Positions 45,622 through 54,885 of a stretch of 64,000 bases of DNA are shown in pieces; position 1 is the first letter of the stretch, and each line of letters begins with the position of its first letter. Below the pieces are notes generated by a model. That model saw only the letters and a program-made list of their open reading frames with translations, ran no database searches and was not told the origin of the DNA. The position numbers and the translations under genes are program-made. Source of the DNA: Desulfatibacillum alkenivorans DSM 16219 (lineage in GTDB: Bacteria; Desulfobacterota; Desulfobacteria; Desulfobacterales; Desulfatibacillaceae); NCBI RefSeq assembly GCF_900142135.1, contig NZ_FQZU01000025.1:1-64000 (forward strand), given 5' to 3'.

Positions 45622-47421
45622 TTAAGCCTCAAAGTCTTCCTTTTCGCGTACGTCGAATTCCAGCTTCCACCGGCGGTCGTCCAATGTGGAAACGCACCAA
45701 AGTTCGAGGGTCCCGACTTCCGTGACGTTCACATGAATGCGAACGGGCAGGACCGCGCCTTTGTCGTCGTCTTCCAGGACGGTTTCCACCAGGGTGATGG
45801 GCTCGATATCCTGCTCCCAGTCGTCCACTACGGTCCCCACATTGTCGTTATGGCGCACGGAGGAGCCCAGGAACTCAAACCGGACGGATTCGCCCACGAT
45901 CAAACCGAATTCCTCTTCGGTTAAATCGGCCTCGGTTCCTTCTTCCATGCCGAAAGGCGCCACGCACAGGGCTTTCATGGGGATGGGCATACCGGGCACG
46001 GCGGGCATGGCCGCTTCTACGCCGATGTAATAGGATTTTCCCAAGCCGCCCCGGATGCGTACGGCGCCGCCTTTGCGCGCCAAGCCGTAATAAGCGGCGC
46101 CTCTGGCCACGGCCAGGTCGAAGTTGGCGCCTGCCAACTCGCGCACGCCGCTTCCCTCGCCGCCGGACCAGGAGTTCAACAGATCCAGAACGCGGGAGCG
46201 GAAATGGGTGGATTTCATGACCCCGCCGTTGAACAACACGGCGGTGGGCATTTTTTCGCCGGAGCGGGAAAGAAAGCCGGCCAGATGCTTGCTGATAGCC
46301 GGGTCTGAAGCGTAAACCAAGCCGCCTTCCCGCATGCCCGCCCTGCCCTGGGTTGCAGGCACGGCGTCCTTGGGAACCACGGGAAAAAAGCCGTTGGTCA
46401 AAATTTCCCGGACTTCCTGGTTGATCAACTCGGACCGGATGGTCCCGGCGATGAGGCCGCTGCCCCGCCCTAGGATGCTGATGGGAACGGATTCCGGCCC
46501 CTGGCCGGAAAGCAGGCCTTCCTTGGCGCTGCGGCAGGTCTGCCACAAACCGCGCATTTGCCAGGCGTCCAGCTTTTTACCGGACTTGCCGACTTTGCCG
46601 GCCACCACGTGGGCCAGGGTGAGGTCCATGTTATCGCCGCCCACCAGAAGATGGTCCCCCACGGCAACCCGCTCCAGGACGAGATCGCCCTCTTCCTCTT
46701 TGACATGAATAAGGCTGAAGTCCGTGGTGCCGCCGCCAAGGTCGCAAACCAGCACCAAGTCGCCCACGTTCACCTGATCGCGCCATTTGCCGGAGCTCGC
46801 CCAAATCCAGGAATAAAACGCGGCCTGGGGCTCTTCCAGCAAGGTGGCTTCCAGGCCGGCGATTTTGGCAGCCTGGACCGTCAACTCCCGAGCCACGGCG
46901 TCAAAGGACGCAGGCACGGTAAGGAATATCTCCTGATTCTCCAGCTTCAGGGAATAATCGTCCTTGGCCATCACATGGTTCCAGGCGTCCCGAATATGAG
47001 ATAGGATGGCCGCGCTGGCCTGCACCGGAGACATCTTTTCCAAGTCCTGATCCTTGGATCCCCAGGGCAGGATGGGATTGTTCCGCCCCACCCCGGTCTG
47101 ACACAACCAGCTTTTGGACGAGGATATGAGACGATGGGGAATTTCAGCGCCCCTATCCCGGGCGAAGGCGCCCACAGCGCGATTGGAGTTTTCGTTCCAC
47201 GGCAGTTTGAGGCCGTCCGCTGGCACGTCATGGGCTCCCGGTAAAAGAACGAATGACGGCAGGGTTTCCCTCTCCTCCATGGCGCCTGGCGCCGTCAATT
47301 GGGGAACCTTGAACAAGCGGATGTCCGGATGCTTTCCCTCTTCCGTATTGACAGGGACGTAGGATACCACGCTGTTGGTGGTTCCCAGGTCGATTCCGAT
47401 AATATATGTCGGGTCTGGCAC
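45622..47421 (-). CDS. Hsp70 family protein, short form
   Basis: This 599-residue protein has YIIGIDLGTTNSVVSYV, VLVCDLGGGTTDFSLIHV and AVLFNGGVMKSTHF as nucleotide-binding loops. It shares long stretches of organisation with the 923-residue paralogue downstream (SSSKSWLCQTGV versus SSAKSWLCHSKV; FDLAVARGAAYYGLA versus LDLAVARGAAYYGLV), so the pair arose by duplication. It ends in a short beta-type domain after the ATPase and lacks the long helical C-terminus. It sits between DUF2760 and the long Hsp70 in one operon. The paralogues may form a heteromer, which is inference. Confidence 0.88.
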   Translation of the reverse strand: MPDPTYIIGIDLGTTNSVVSYVPVNTEEGKHPDIRLFKVPQLTAPGAMEERETLPSFVLLPGAHDVPADGLKLPWNENSNRAVGAFARDRGAEIPHRLISSSKSWLCQTGVGRNNPILPWGSKDQDLEKMSPVQASAAILSHIRDAWNHVMAKDDYSLKLENQEIFLTVPASFDAVARELTVQAAKIAGLEATLLEEPQAAFYSWIWASSGKWRDQVNVGDLVLVCDLGGGTTDFSLIHVKEEEGDLVLERVAVGDHLLVGGDNMDLTLAHVVAGKVGKSGKKLDAWQMRGLWQTCRSAKEGLLSGQGPESVPISILGRGSGLIAGTIRSELINQEVREILTNGFFPVVPKDAVPATQGRAGMREGGLVYASDPAISKHLAGFLSRSGEKMPTAVLFNGGVMKSTHFRSRVLDLLNSWSGGEGSGVRELAGANFDLAVARGAAYYGLARKGGAVRIRGGLGKSYYIGVEAAMPAVPGMPIPMKALCVAPFGMEEGTEADLTEEEFGLIVGESVRFEFLGSSVRHNDNVGTVVDDWEQDIEPITLVETVLEDDDKGAVLPVRIHVNVTEVGTLELWCVSTLDDRRWKLEFDVREKEDFEA

Positions 47422-47513
47422 TTTCGGCTTTTTCCCCTCTGTTTAATTCATCAATTCAAATTGTTTAGCGTTGAGCCGGTTATTGTGCTCATTTGGGCAA
47501 GGAGACCCCGCCC

Positions 47514-47550
47514 ATACAATGAAACCGGGCGCGGCAAGCGGCGGCCCTAC
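47514..47550. repeat. Dispersed repeat copy upstream of the short Hsp70 gene
   Basis: The segment ATGAAACCGGGCGCGGCAAG here is identical to that at 40770-40789, with a similar flanking ATAC/CTAC. It fills the short gap between DUF2760 and the Hsp70 genes and touches the DUF2760 stop codon region. Confidence 0.7.
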
Positions 47551-48302
47551 TCCAGTTCCACTTCGGCCGGGGCGATCAAACGGGGGTCGCCCTGGGCGAT
47601 AAGCGTGGGCATTTCAAAGCGGCCCGCCCGCCATCCCCGGTGCCTTAAAACCCCCCTAAAAGGCGGTTTGCCGGAGACTGCGCCGATGAGCTTGATAGCC
47701 GCCGGGTCGAAGTCCTCCTCAATGGTGATGGCTTCGCCCTCTTCGTGATCCAGAACCGGCTGGGGGTTGAAATGCTTTTCAATGAGCTTTTTGCAGCTTT
47801 CCTGCACGCCCCTGGCTGCGGCGCCGATCTGATCGTCTTCGTACAAGCTAAGATCTTCCGCAAAAAAGTCCATAAGCCGGCCTTCTCGCTGCAGCATGGA
47901 AAAAAGAAGTAAGGCCCTGCGCTGATCGTCCATTTGCTTTTGGCGGGCGCTTTTTTCGTCCACTTGGGGTTTGGGTTTTTCTTCTTTTTCGGGAGGAGCG
48001 GCGAGAGCGGCGGCTTTTTTGGCGCTGCCCCTGACGCAAAGCCACAGAATCAGGGAAAAAAGAAAGAAAACAGCGTAGATAACGCCCACGGCGTAAAGCC
48101 GGAAGCCTCCCAGAAACCCCATGAGTTCAGTGATTCGGACGGAGACGTTGGCTTCGGGCTGCAGGGCTGCGGCCTCTTTGCCCAAGCTCAAAAGCACATC
48201 CAGGCCGAACCATGCGGGGACGGCCACGGCGGCGCACAAGAGGGTGTTCCAAAACAAGATCCACAAAAAGGAACGGCGAGAAAACCGCTTTATCCAATCC
48301 AT
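47547..48302 (-). CDS. DUF2760 membrane protein
   Basis: The protein has 251 residues. Two N-terminal membrane helices (FLWILFWNTLLCAAVAVPAW and YAVGVIYAVFFLFSLILWL) are followed by a charged Lys/Glu linker and a cytosolic domain. That domain contains MLQREGRLMDFFAEDLSLYED and ends in RGWRAGRFEMPTL, both DUF2760 landmarks. DUF2760 genes commonly precede a pair of Hsp70-like genes, as here, so it may anchor that chaperone pair to the membrane (inference). The frame extends 28 codons upstream; the ATG at 48302 with GGAG before it is preferred. Confidence 0.8.
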   Translation of the reverse strand: MDWIKRFSRRSFLWILFWNTLLCAAVAVPAWFGLDVLLSLGKEAAALQPEANVSVRITELMGFLGGFRLYAVGVIYAVFFLFSLILWLCVRGSAKKAAALAAPPEKEEKPKPQVDEKSARQKQMDDQRRALLLFSMLQREGRLMDFFAEDLSLYEDDQIGAAARGVQESCKKLIEKHFNPQPVLDHEEGEAITIEEDFDPAAIKLIGAVSGKPPFRGVLRHRGWRAGRFEMPTLIAQGDPRLIAPAEVELE

Positions 48303-48443
48303 TTTTTCTGACTCCTTGATTATAACCGTTAGTTCAGGGCTTTGCACAGAGCCCTTGTGGCAAAAGGATATATGTAAATCCAACAAGGCAGGGTGTCAAT
48401 AGCAGGGCTGGTCCTAATTGCTTCTTTATGGGGATAATAGCGG

Positions 48444-48489
48444 AAAAAGCCCCCTTTGCCGGACGCATAAAGCTCCTGCAAAGGGGGCT
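48444..48489 (-). terminator. Rho-independent terminator after the secreted propeller-like protein
   Basis: On the minus strand AGCCCCCTTTGC pairs with GCAAAGGGGGCT (12 bp), followed by five T residues, 10 bases after the stop codon. Confidence 0.85.
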
Positions 48490-48498
48490 GCCTGACTT

Positions 48499-50940
48499 TT
48501 ATGCGGAAATTTTTCTGCGGATGGCGCGGGCGCCCAAAAACGCCGCCGCCCAAAAGGCCAAAACGGCGAGGGGTGCGGGGTTTATCCGGGAATGGGCGCC
48601 TTTAATAAAGCAATCGTCGGTGAAGTCGCCCCAGGTCTTATTAGCGCTGTCACTAGCCGGGATGCCCGGGCCTCCCGGGTCCACAACGTATCCATTTCGG
48701 ATTCCGTCGGCGTCCCCTTCCCCTCCGTCGATAAGCACAATTTCCATGCTCATGCCGTCGTCGGCCATGGTGCAATTATCGTATTTATACCACCCTTTGG
48801 CCTCGTCGTACTTCCACCAGAACGTGCTCCCCGGCATTTCCTTGGAAAAATAGACGGTCACCGTTCCGGTGATGATGTCGTCGTCATAGGCCAGACGGAA
48901 ATCCACGGCGCCCAGAGGCAGGTTGGGCCTGGACGGCAGGCTGTCCAGATAATCGTCATCCAGGGCCTTTAAATACTGCACAGTAACGTCGGTGCCGCCT
49001 CTTATGCCTATACTGGCTTCGCCGTCATCAGTCAGCACGGTAAAATCGGCCTTGGAGGAAGTGGTTTCATTCAGGCATTCCTCATCAGCCAGGACGCCGA
49101 ATTGGGGCTGCTCCCAAACCCTATACAAGCCGAGCCCATCGTAATCCTTGCCAAAGCCGCCTTTCATCATGATCAAAGAATAGCCGTCATAACAGAGACC
49201 TGAAGCCGAGCCGTTCAATGCCGTCGCCACGGAAATCGCCTGGCTGGCCTTGATTTCATAAAGCCCGCCGTTGTCTCCATCTGTCATGAAGATGGAATTA
49301 TAGGGACCGTAAGACATGGAACGGACCGGATAATCCCAAACCATGACGTCCTGGTCCACGGTTCCCTTTTCCGTATCGATTTCATGGAAATAGGCTTTTT
49401 CTCCCGTGTTCTCAACATAAAGAACGGTCTGGCTTCCGGAAAAAATCGCAGGGCCGTTATTTCCGCCGTGGAACCTGTCAAAATCAGCAACGACGGTTCT
49501 TGTTATGACGCTGCCGTCGAGTTCGATATGGTTTAAGTACATGCCGTCACCGCCGTCCTCATAAGAAGCGACGTACAGGTCTCCGGTTTCCGGATGTTCG
49601 ACCAATACGGCGGGAATGCCGGTGCAGCCGGTAATCACGGTAGAAATGTTGTCTTCGTTGTCCTCAAACGCGTACTCATAAATGGAAGACCTGGGAGCTT
49701 CGTTATAATCCAGAAAGTATAGCTTGTCATTTTGAGTAGCCAGCAGTTGGTAAGGGAACACGCCGTCCAGATCCTGCTTTTCCGAGTCCTTTATGGTCAG
49801 CGCCGTCTCGTCGGAGTTATCCAGATCAAATTCATAGACTTTATGGGAACTGGGATAATACATCTTTCGGCCCAGCACCGTGAATTGATTAAAACTGGGA
49901 TTGTTTTTCGGGCAGCCCATGTAGTATGTTTCGTAATATCCCTGCAATTCCAGCCCTTCGGAAACGTAATCGTCCACCAGAGAACTGTAGCAGAGGTCTC
50001 CGGCGACTTTTCTGCTGGATTCCGCCTCAAACTGGCTTGCAAAAAGTTCGTCGCCGTAAAAAAACAGCCCGCCCAACGGGCGGTCGGAGCTTGCAATCTC
50101 GTCATAGTTAGATTGGTCGTCTCCATTGAATGGCATTTTGATTAAATACACGGTTTGGCCGTCGCCTGATGCGGCGTATACAAAATTGTACCAAGCCCGG
50201 GCCGCCCCGGAGAGGCCTCCGGGAAATTCCAGAAAATTCGCTTCAATCTCTCTTTCGTTTTCCTTGGTTCCGGGATAGGCCGGGTCCAATAAATGAAAAT
50301 ACCCCGTATCGCCAACCTGCTCGCCGGAAAGCAAAGAACGCGGACCCTGCCAGGCTATAGGCCCCTGGTCACCGTCATTAGGCAAATCATAAACCATATG
50401 CTTTTTAGCGGAAGACTTATCCGAATACAGCTCGTAAAAATACGTGTGAACTATAGTGGTGGAAATGTACCATACCGCACCCGTCCAGGGATTTTGAGCG
50501 AAGCCATATAGCTGGCCGGTGCTGCTCGTGCCATATTGCCTTTTTATGGCAGGCCACTCACCGGCCAGGTTGGCGTAGTAAATGGTCTTTTGGCTGTCAT
50601 GGAAGAACAAGAAGCCTTCCTTGGAGACAAACAGCCCGCCTACGGCATGGGTTTCGTCCGCCACGATGGCGGAACTGCAGACCTTGAGAACGTTGCCGTT
50701 TTCCAGGTTGTATCCATAGATGTCGTTGTCATAGGCCAGATAAATCAAATAATCCTGATAAACGGCGAAAGAGCCCTCGTCTTGTTTGGGCGCCGGATCA
50801 AGCGACGGAATGCCGTTGTAGGCGGTATACTGGTCATAAGCGGGCGTGAGGGCCGAAAACGCCGGCGTGGCGCCGAACAGGAGCAAGACCAAAGCAAGGC
50901 CGATCCCCATCATGCGAATATTCCTCTTGCGCATACCCAT
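48499..50940 (-). CDS. Secreted beta-propeller-like protein with choice-of-anchor U-like C-terminus
   Basis: The protein has 813 residues from this start (GGAGG just upstream; the frame continues 42 codons further). A signal peptide (IGLALVLLLFGATPAFSA) is followed by about 600 residues of repeating beta-strand blocks. Many blocks contain paired Tyr/Asp motifs (YQDYLIYLAYDNDIYGYNLE, TGDLYVASYEDGGDGMYLNH), like a propeller or WD/NHL-type domain. The last ~130 residues match choice-of-anchor U: GTVTVYFSKEMP, WWKYDEAKGWYKY and LIDGGEGDADGIRNGYVVDPGGPG. A DDCFIKGA box, a hydrophobic helix and RRK close the protein, like a sorting signal. It should be processed and displayed at the cell surface. 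A paralogue lies across bioB. Confidence 0.7.
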   Translation of the reverse strand: MGMRKRNIRMMGIGLALVLLLFGATPAFSALTPAYDQYTAYNGIPSLDPAPKQDEGSFAVYQDYLIYLAYDNDIYGYNLENGNVLKVCSSAIVADETHAVGGLFVSKEGFLFFHDSQKTIYYANLAGEWPAIKRQYGTSSTGQLYGFAQNPWTGAVWYISTTIVHTYFYELYSDKSSAKKHMVYDLPNDGDQGPIAWQGPRSLLSGEQVGDTGYFHLLDPAYPGTKENEREIEANFLEFPGGLSGAARAWYNFVYAASGDGQTVYLIKMPFNGDDQSNYDEIASSDRPLGGLFFYGDELFASQFEAESSRKVAGDLCYSSLVDDYVSEGLELQGYYETYYMGCPKNNPSFNQFTVLGRKMYYPSSHKVYEFDLDNSDETALTIKDSEKQDLDGVFPYQLLATQNDKLYFLDYNEAPRSSIYEYAFEDNEDNISTVITGCTGIPAVLVEHPETGDLYVASYEDGGDGMYLNHIELDGSVITRTVVADFDRFHGGNNGPAIFSGSQTVLYVENTGEKAYFHEIDTEKGTVDQDVMVWDYPVRSMSYGPYNSIFMTDGDNGGLYEIKASQAISVATALNGSASGLCYDGYSLIMMKGGFGKDYDGLGLYRVWEQPQFGVLADEECLNETTSSKADFTVLTDDGEASIGIRGGTDVTVQYLKALDDDYLDSLPSRPNLPLGAVDFRLAYDDDIITGTVTVYFSKEMPGSTFWWKYDEAKGWYKYDNCTMADDGMSMEIVLIDGGEGDADGIRNGYVVDPGGPGIPASDSANKTWGDFTDDCFIKGAHSRINPAPLAVLAFWAAAFLGARAIRRKISA

Positions 50941-51142
50941 TCCCCCTCCTTTTATGCTTGTTGGAGCTTGTCTTAGGATTGTCGATTTTATTTTGAATTG
51001 CGATTGAATGTTTTTGCGCCGCATTGGATTGCGGCGCCCCGCCCTCTGGAAATAATTCCTTAACACACAATCTTTTCAGGGGCAAATGATAGAATTTAGA
51101 CCGGAAAAAAACACGGTGCATTTTAGTGAGAATAACAGCCTT

Positions 51143-52135
51143 CTATTCGGCTTTGCCTTCCCATAAAGCGGTAAGGCCCAGGCGGCGGATCATGGCATGG
51201 TCCTTTTGCGGATTGCGTCCCGGCGCCGTGAGATAGTCTCCCGTCATAATTCCGGACGCCCCGGCGTAAAAGACCAGCGGATGCAGCTCCTCCAGGTTGG
51301 TTTCCCTGCCTCCGCAAATGACTATTTCCTTGCCTCCCAAAGCGAAACGCAGCAGGGAAATAATCTTAAGGCAGCGCAAAGGCGACAAAGCAGAGCTTTT
51401 TTCCAACCGGGTTCCTTTAATAGGGAGGAGGAAGTTAACAGGGACGGAGTCCACATCCAAGTCCCTGAGGGCCAGCCCAAGCTCCAGGACCTGCAAGTCG
51501 GTCTCCCCTATTCCAAACAAGCCGCCGGCGCAAACGCTCATGCCCGCCTTTTTGGCTTCCCGGATGGTTTGAACTCTGTCTCCATAAGAATGGGTCGTGC
51601 ATATTTCCTTAAAATGGCTTTCCGCCGTTTCCAGGTTGTGATGATACCGGTCCACGCCCGCGTCCCTTAACAACGCGAAATCCTCGGCGTCCAGGATTCC
51701 CAGGGAAGCGCAATAATGCACCCCTTCGCCGCCCATGCGCGAAAAAGCCTCGGCGACCATCCGCACTTCGGCTTTGGGAAGCCGCCCTCCGCTGGCCGCC
51801 ACGGAGTATCTGTGCACGCCGTTCTCCCGGGCGTAAGAGGCGCCCTGAAAAATTTTGCCGGAATCAATAAGCGGATAAACAGGCGCGCTGGTTTTGGCAT
51901 GGGCGGACTGGGCGCAAAAAGCGCAGTCTTCGCTGCACTTGCCGGATTTGCCGTTCACGATGCAGCATAAATGAACCTGATCCCCGAAAAAACGCCTCCT
52001 GACCGCATTTGCCGCGGGCAGCAAGTCCAAAACCTGCTGCTCGGACAGACAGGCCAACTCCTCCAGGTCGGATATTTCGGGCAACTGGCCGGCTTTCGCC
52101 GCTTCGGCCATTTCAAGGCGCTTTTTTAAATCCAT
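51143..52135 (-). CDS. bioB: Biotin synthase
   Basis: This 330-residue radical SAM enzyme has the cluster motif Cys67-x3-Cys71-x2-Cys74 (KCSEDCAFCAQSAH). It keeps RYSVAASGGRLPKAE, YHHNLETAESHF, MSVCAGGLFGIGET (second-cluster ligands) and VNFLLPIKGTRLE. It inserts sulfur into dethiobiotin. It is a single gene without bioA, bioD or bioF in the window. A BirA-type operator about 70 bases upstream suggests repression by biotin status. It is flanked by two secreted paralogues, which is unusual. Confidence 0.96.
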   Translation of the reverse strand: MDLKKRLEMAEAAKAGQLPEISDLEELACLSEQQVLDLLPAANAVRRRFFGDQVHLCCIVNGKSGKCSEDCAFCAQSAHAKTSAPVYPLIDSGKIFQGASYARENGVHRYSVAASGGRLPKAEVRMVAEAFSRMGGEGVHYCASLGILDAEDFALLRDAGVDRYHHNLETAESHFKEICTTHSYGDRVQTIREAKKAGMSVCAGGLFGIGETDLQVLELGLALRDLDVDSVPVNFLLPIKGTRLEKSSALSPLRCLKIISLLRFALGGKEIVICGGRETNLEELHPLVFYAGASGIMTGDYLTAPGRNPQKDHAMIRRLGLTALWEGKAE

Positions 52136-52202
52136 ATAGACGGTCTTTCTTTCAAACCAAGGGGGGCTTTAATGTAGTTGTATAACACCGCCTCGGGGCT
52201 AA

Positions 52203-52232
52203 CGTTAACCATTACTGGTTGTATAGTTAACG
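52203..52232. promoter_or_regulatory. Probable BirA (biotin repressor) operator
   Basis: CGTTAAC (52203-52209), 16 bases, then GTTAACG (52226-52232). This fits the BirA consensus, GTTAAC half-sites with about 16 bases between. It lies 68-97 bases upstream of bioB and overlaps a possible minus-strand promoter (-35 TTAACG within the left half, -10 near 52178-52184). Confidence 0.65.
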
Positions 52233-52287
52233 ATTTTACAAAAAAGCGTCAAGGCTGTTGGTTGATTTTTCAAGGGCGGAAAAGCAG

Positions 52288-52373
52288 CCGGGGGAGGAAT
52301 CTCTTTATATTCCTCCCCCGGAGTTTGGCTTGCTTTTAAGCGGCCGGCCAGGCCGGGTTAAGGGCCTGGCCGG
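52288..52373 (-). terminator. Two tandem hairpins after the second secreted paralogue
   Basis: Reading the minus strand from the stop, the first hairpin pairs CCGGCCAGGCC with GGCCTGGCCGG (52344-52373) and runs into TTAAAAGC. The second, CCGGGGGAGGAAT with ATTCCTCCCCCGG (52288-52321), is a perfect 13-bp stem followed shortly by TTTT. Together they probably end transcription and shield the bioB operator. Confidence 0.65.
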
Positions 52374-52385
52374 AGCGTGTTTAGT

Positions 52386-54788
52386 TTAGGAACGGGCTGC
52401 AAAGCGTTTCTTCAGCAAAGCCGCCATGCCTGCGCCCAGCAGGAGAACCAGCCCCATGGCGCCGGTATGGGCCTGGGATGCGGTTTGCACAAAGCAGTCG
52501 CTGGTATCGTCAATGACAGTATCGTTGTCCGTGTCCGGGCTGGGGTAGCCGGGTCCTGCGGGATCGACCACGTAGCCGTTGGCCACGCCGTCGGCGTCGC
52601 CTTCGCCTCCGTCCACAATGGTGAGCTTGACGGCATCGCCGGCTTGCATAAATTCGGCGTTTTCAGGCTGATACCATCCTCTCAACGCGTCCAGCTTCCA
52701 CCATTGACGATTCGCCTCCAAGTTTTCGCCGAAACGAATCCAGATGATTGCGGTTCCGCCCACTTCATCCACCTTGGCGCGGAAATCCAAGAGGCCGTAC
52801 CGCAGGTTATAAGGGCCGCCGGCGGGGAGATCCATGTCCGTGGGATCCAGGAACTTAAAATATTCGATGGTGGTTCCGGTTCCGCCCTGGATGCCCACTC
52901 TGTCTGTCGAGTCAGTGCCGGTCTGTACGGTGAAATCGGTTTGATCCAGGTCGTTGGTAGGCGCCTGGTCGTCCGGGATGCCGGTGGTCCAGGGTTTCCA
53001 GATTGTTTGCAGGCCGGTTGCATAGGTGGCAGGATCGGTTGCAGCGACAATGAGGGACGTTCCGTCATTGGCCAGATCGCCTATGGAGCCGGCGGTTTCG
53101 GCAATTAACTCGCTGGAGTCGTCCAACGTGTTGATTTTGTAGATGGATTTACCTTCGCTGGTGCTGACGTAAACGCCCTGGCCAGGCCCGTATATGGCGG
53201 AGTTCAATCCTCCGGCCAGGGTGAAGATGTCTTTGTACACCCTTCCGGTGTCCACGTTGATTTTATGGATATATCCATTCACGCCCCAAACGGACTCGCC
53301 GTAATAGCAGTATCTTTCACTGCCGAAAATAATGGGGCCGCTGGCGCCGCCGTCCGCTGCGTGAGGAATGGCGAAGGAGATGCCGTTTCCTTCAATGCCG
53401 GAGAAATCCTGGCTTATTTCATACAGATAGAAGACATCAGCATCCAGGTCGGCGGTGGAGATCCACAGGGACTCGCTCCAGGGGTTCCAGGTCATATCCC
53501 AAATGGAGCCTTCAATGGTTCCGGACAGGGATAAGGTCTCGCTGATGGAGGGATCGGAAAGTTTGTTCCGATACAGGAACTGGGTGGGATTGCCGTTGTC
53601 ATGATAATAAAGGTATCCGTCGCCGCCAGAGGTCAGGCCGGCCGGGCCGTAAGCCCAATCGCTGCCTTCGGAAAAATCCACATCGGCCCACATTGCACTG
53701 GTTCCGGAGATGGGGTCATACGCGTAAATATCGACATTCCCGCCGTTGTCGCCGGCGTACAGAATCGTATCGCCGTAATAGGCCAGGGTATTATTCCATG
53801 CCTGGAGTCCTACGGCTGGAAGATCCATGGGGGCGTAGCGGTAACCTTCGGCGGGGGAGACCAGGTTCACGTTTTCCGTGTCGCTCAGGACGCCAATGCT
53901 AACTGTACCGGAAGTCACGTGAGTGGTTCCAATATAGAACTGGCTGCCGTCAAAGGCCAGGCCGCCGACGGTTTCGGTATGGGTCAAGACCTGCTCAACC
54001 ATGCCGTTGTCCAAATAGCTGACGGTTTGGCCGGTGCTCGTAGCCACGAAGGGTCTGTTGCTGTATCCCAGGACGGCGTCGGAAAGGCCTCCGGGAAAGG
54101 TTGCGTATTGATCGTCAATAACCAGATCGCCTTCAGGGTACACCCACTGAAAGGAGCCCTCGGTCGCATAGGCGGACTCGCCCACCAGGACTGTGTTCGG
54201 GCCTTTAAAGACGATGGGGCCGACCCCGCCGTAGTCCTGGACGTTGTCCAGTTCCATTTTAAGCTCGACCGCCCTTTTGGAGCCTGTACCGGTATATTCG
54301 TACAGGTACATTTTCTGGGTGTCGTAATCCCCGGTGACGAACCACAGCCTGTCGGTCCAGGGATTGATGGCTAATTCGTAGATGGAGCCTTCGCAGCCCG
54401 TGTTGAATCGGGAGCCAGTGTTGCTGGAGGCGCCAAAACTATACTGATATATATACCTTGAGGGGGCGCCGTTGTCGTGAAAATACAAGGTGGCGCCGTC
54501 GTAAGTAAGAACCATTCCCGCCGGGCCTGAGGCGTAGGTTGACAATAGAACAGGTTCCACGACCACTTGAGTCTCCCCGGTTTCCGGGTCCCAGCCATAC
54601 ACGTCGCCGCCTGAGGAGTACAGCAGCAGGGTGTTTGTGAGCACGTCGTTCTGCACAAAAACCATGGACGGGTTCCAGGCGTCCGGCGCCGGGTCGAACG
54701 CCGGAAGATCTTCGTAATTCCAGGCGGCCAGGGCGTTCCCCGCCCCGACGAAGGCAAGCAGTACAGTTACAATCAAGAGCCTCTTCAT
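52386..54788 (-). CDS. Secreted beta-propeller-like protein with choice-of-anchor U-like C-terminus (paralogue)
   Basis: The protein has 800 residues. A signal peptide (LLIVTVLLAFVGAGNALAA) is followed by about 600 residues of repeated beta blocks such as YLYYHDNGNPTQFLYRN and LYFHDNGAPSRYIYQY, again suggesting a propeller. The end matches choice-of-anchor U: LTIVDGGEGDADGVANGYVVDPAGPG. A SDCFVQTA box, a hydrophobic helix and KKRFAARS follow. The last ~130 residues align by eye with the 48499 protein, while the propeller parts differ more. A GGAGGAG ribosome site precedes the ATG. Role unknown; a surface or matrix protein is likely. Confidence 0.7.
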   Translation of the reverse strand: MKRLLIVTVLLAFVGAGNALAAWNYEDLPAFDPAPDAWNPSMVFVQNDVLTNTLLLYSSGGDVYGWDPETGETQVVVEPVLLSTYASGPAGMVLTYDGATLYFHDNGAPSRYIYQYSFGASSNTGSRFNTGCEGSIYELAINPWTDRLWFVTGDYDTQKMYLYEYTGTGSKRAVELKMELDNVQDYGGVGPIVFKGPNTVLVGESAYATEGSFQWVYPEGDLVIDDQYATFPGGLSDAVLGYSNRPFVATSTGQTVSYLDNGMVEQVLTHTETVGGLAFDGSQFYIGTTHVTSGTVSIGVLSDTENVNLVSPAEGYRYAPMDLPAVGLQAWNNTLAYYGDTILYAGDNGGNVDIYAYDPISGTSAMWADVDFSEGSDWAYGPAGLTSGGDGYLYYHDNGNPTQFLYRNKLSDPSISETLSLSGTIEGSIWDMTWNPWSESLWISTADLDADVFYLYEISQDFSGIEGNGISFAIPHAADGGASGPIIFGSERYCYYGESVWGVNGYIHKINVDTGRVYKDIFTLAGGLNSAIYGPGQGVYVSTSEGKSIYKINTLDDSSELIAETAGSIGDLANDGTSLIVAATDPATYATGLQTIWKPWTTGIPDDQAPTNDLDQTDFTVQTGTDSTDRVGIQGGTGTTIEYFKFLDPTDMDLPAGGPYNLRYGLLDFRAKVDEVGGTAIIWIRFGENLEANRQWWKLDALRGWYQPENAEFMQAGDAVKLTIVDGGEGDADGVANGYVVDPAGPGYPSPDTDNDTVIDDTSDCFVQTASQAHTGAMGLVLLLGAGMAALLKKRFAARS

Positions 54789-54885
54789 GTTTTCATCTCC
54801 TCCTCAGTGTGCACAAACACTCGAAAAGTAAAGCGCAGCAATATTCCTCCCGCTGCTTGGTTAAAAATGCCGCTCCAGTACGTTT

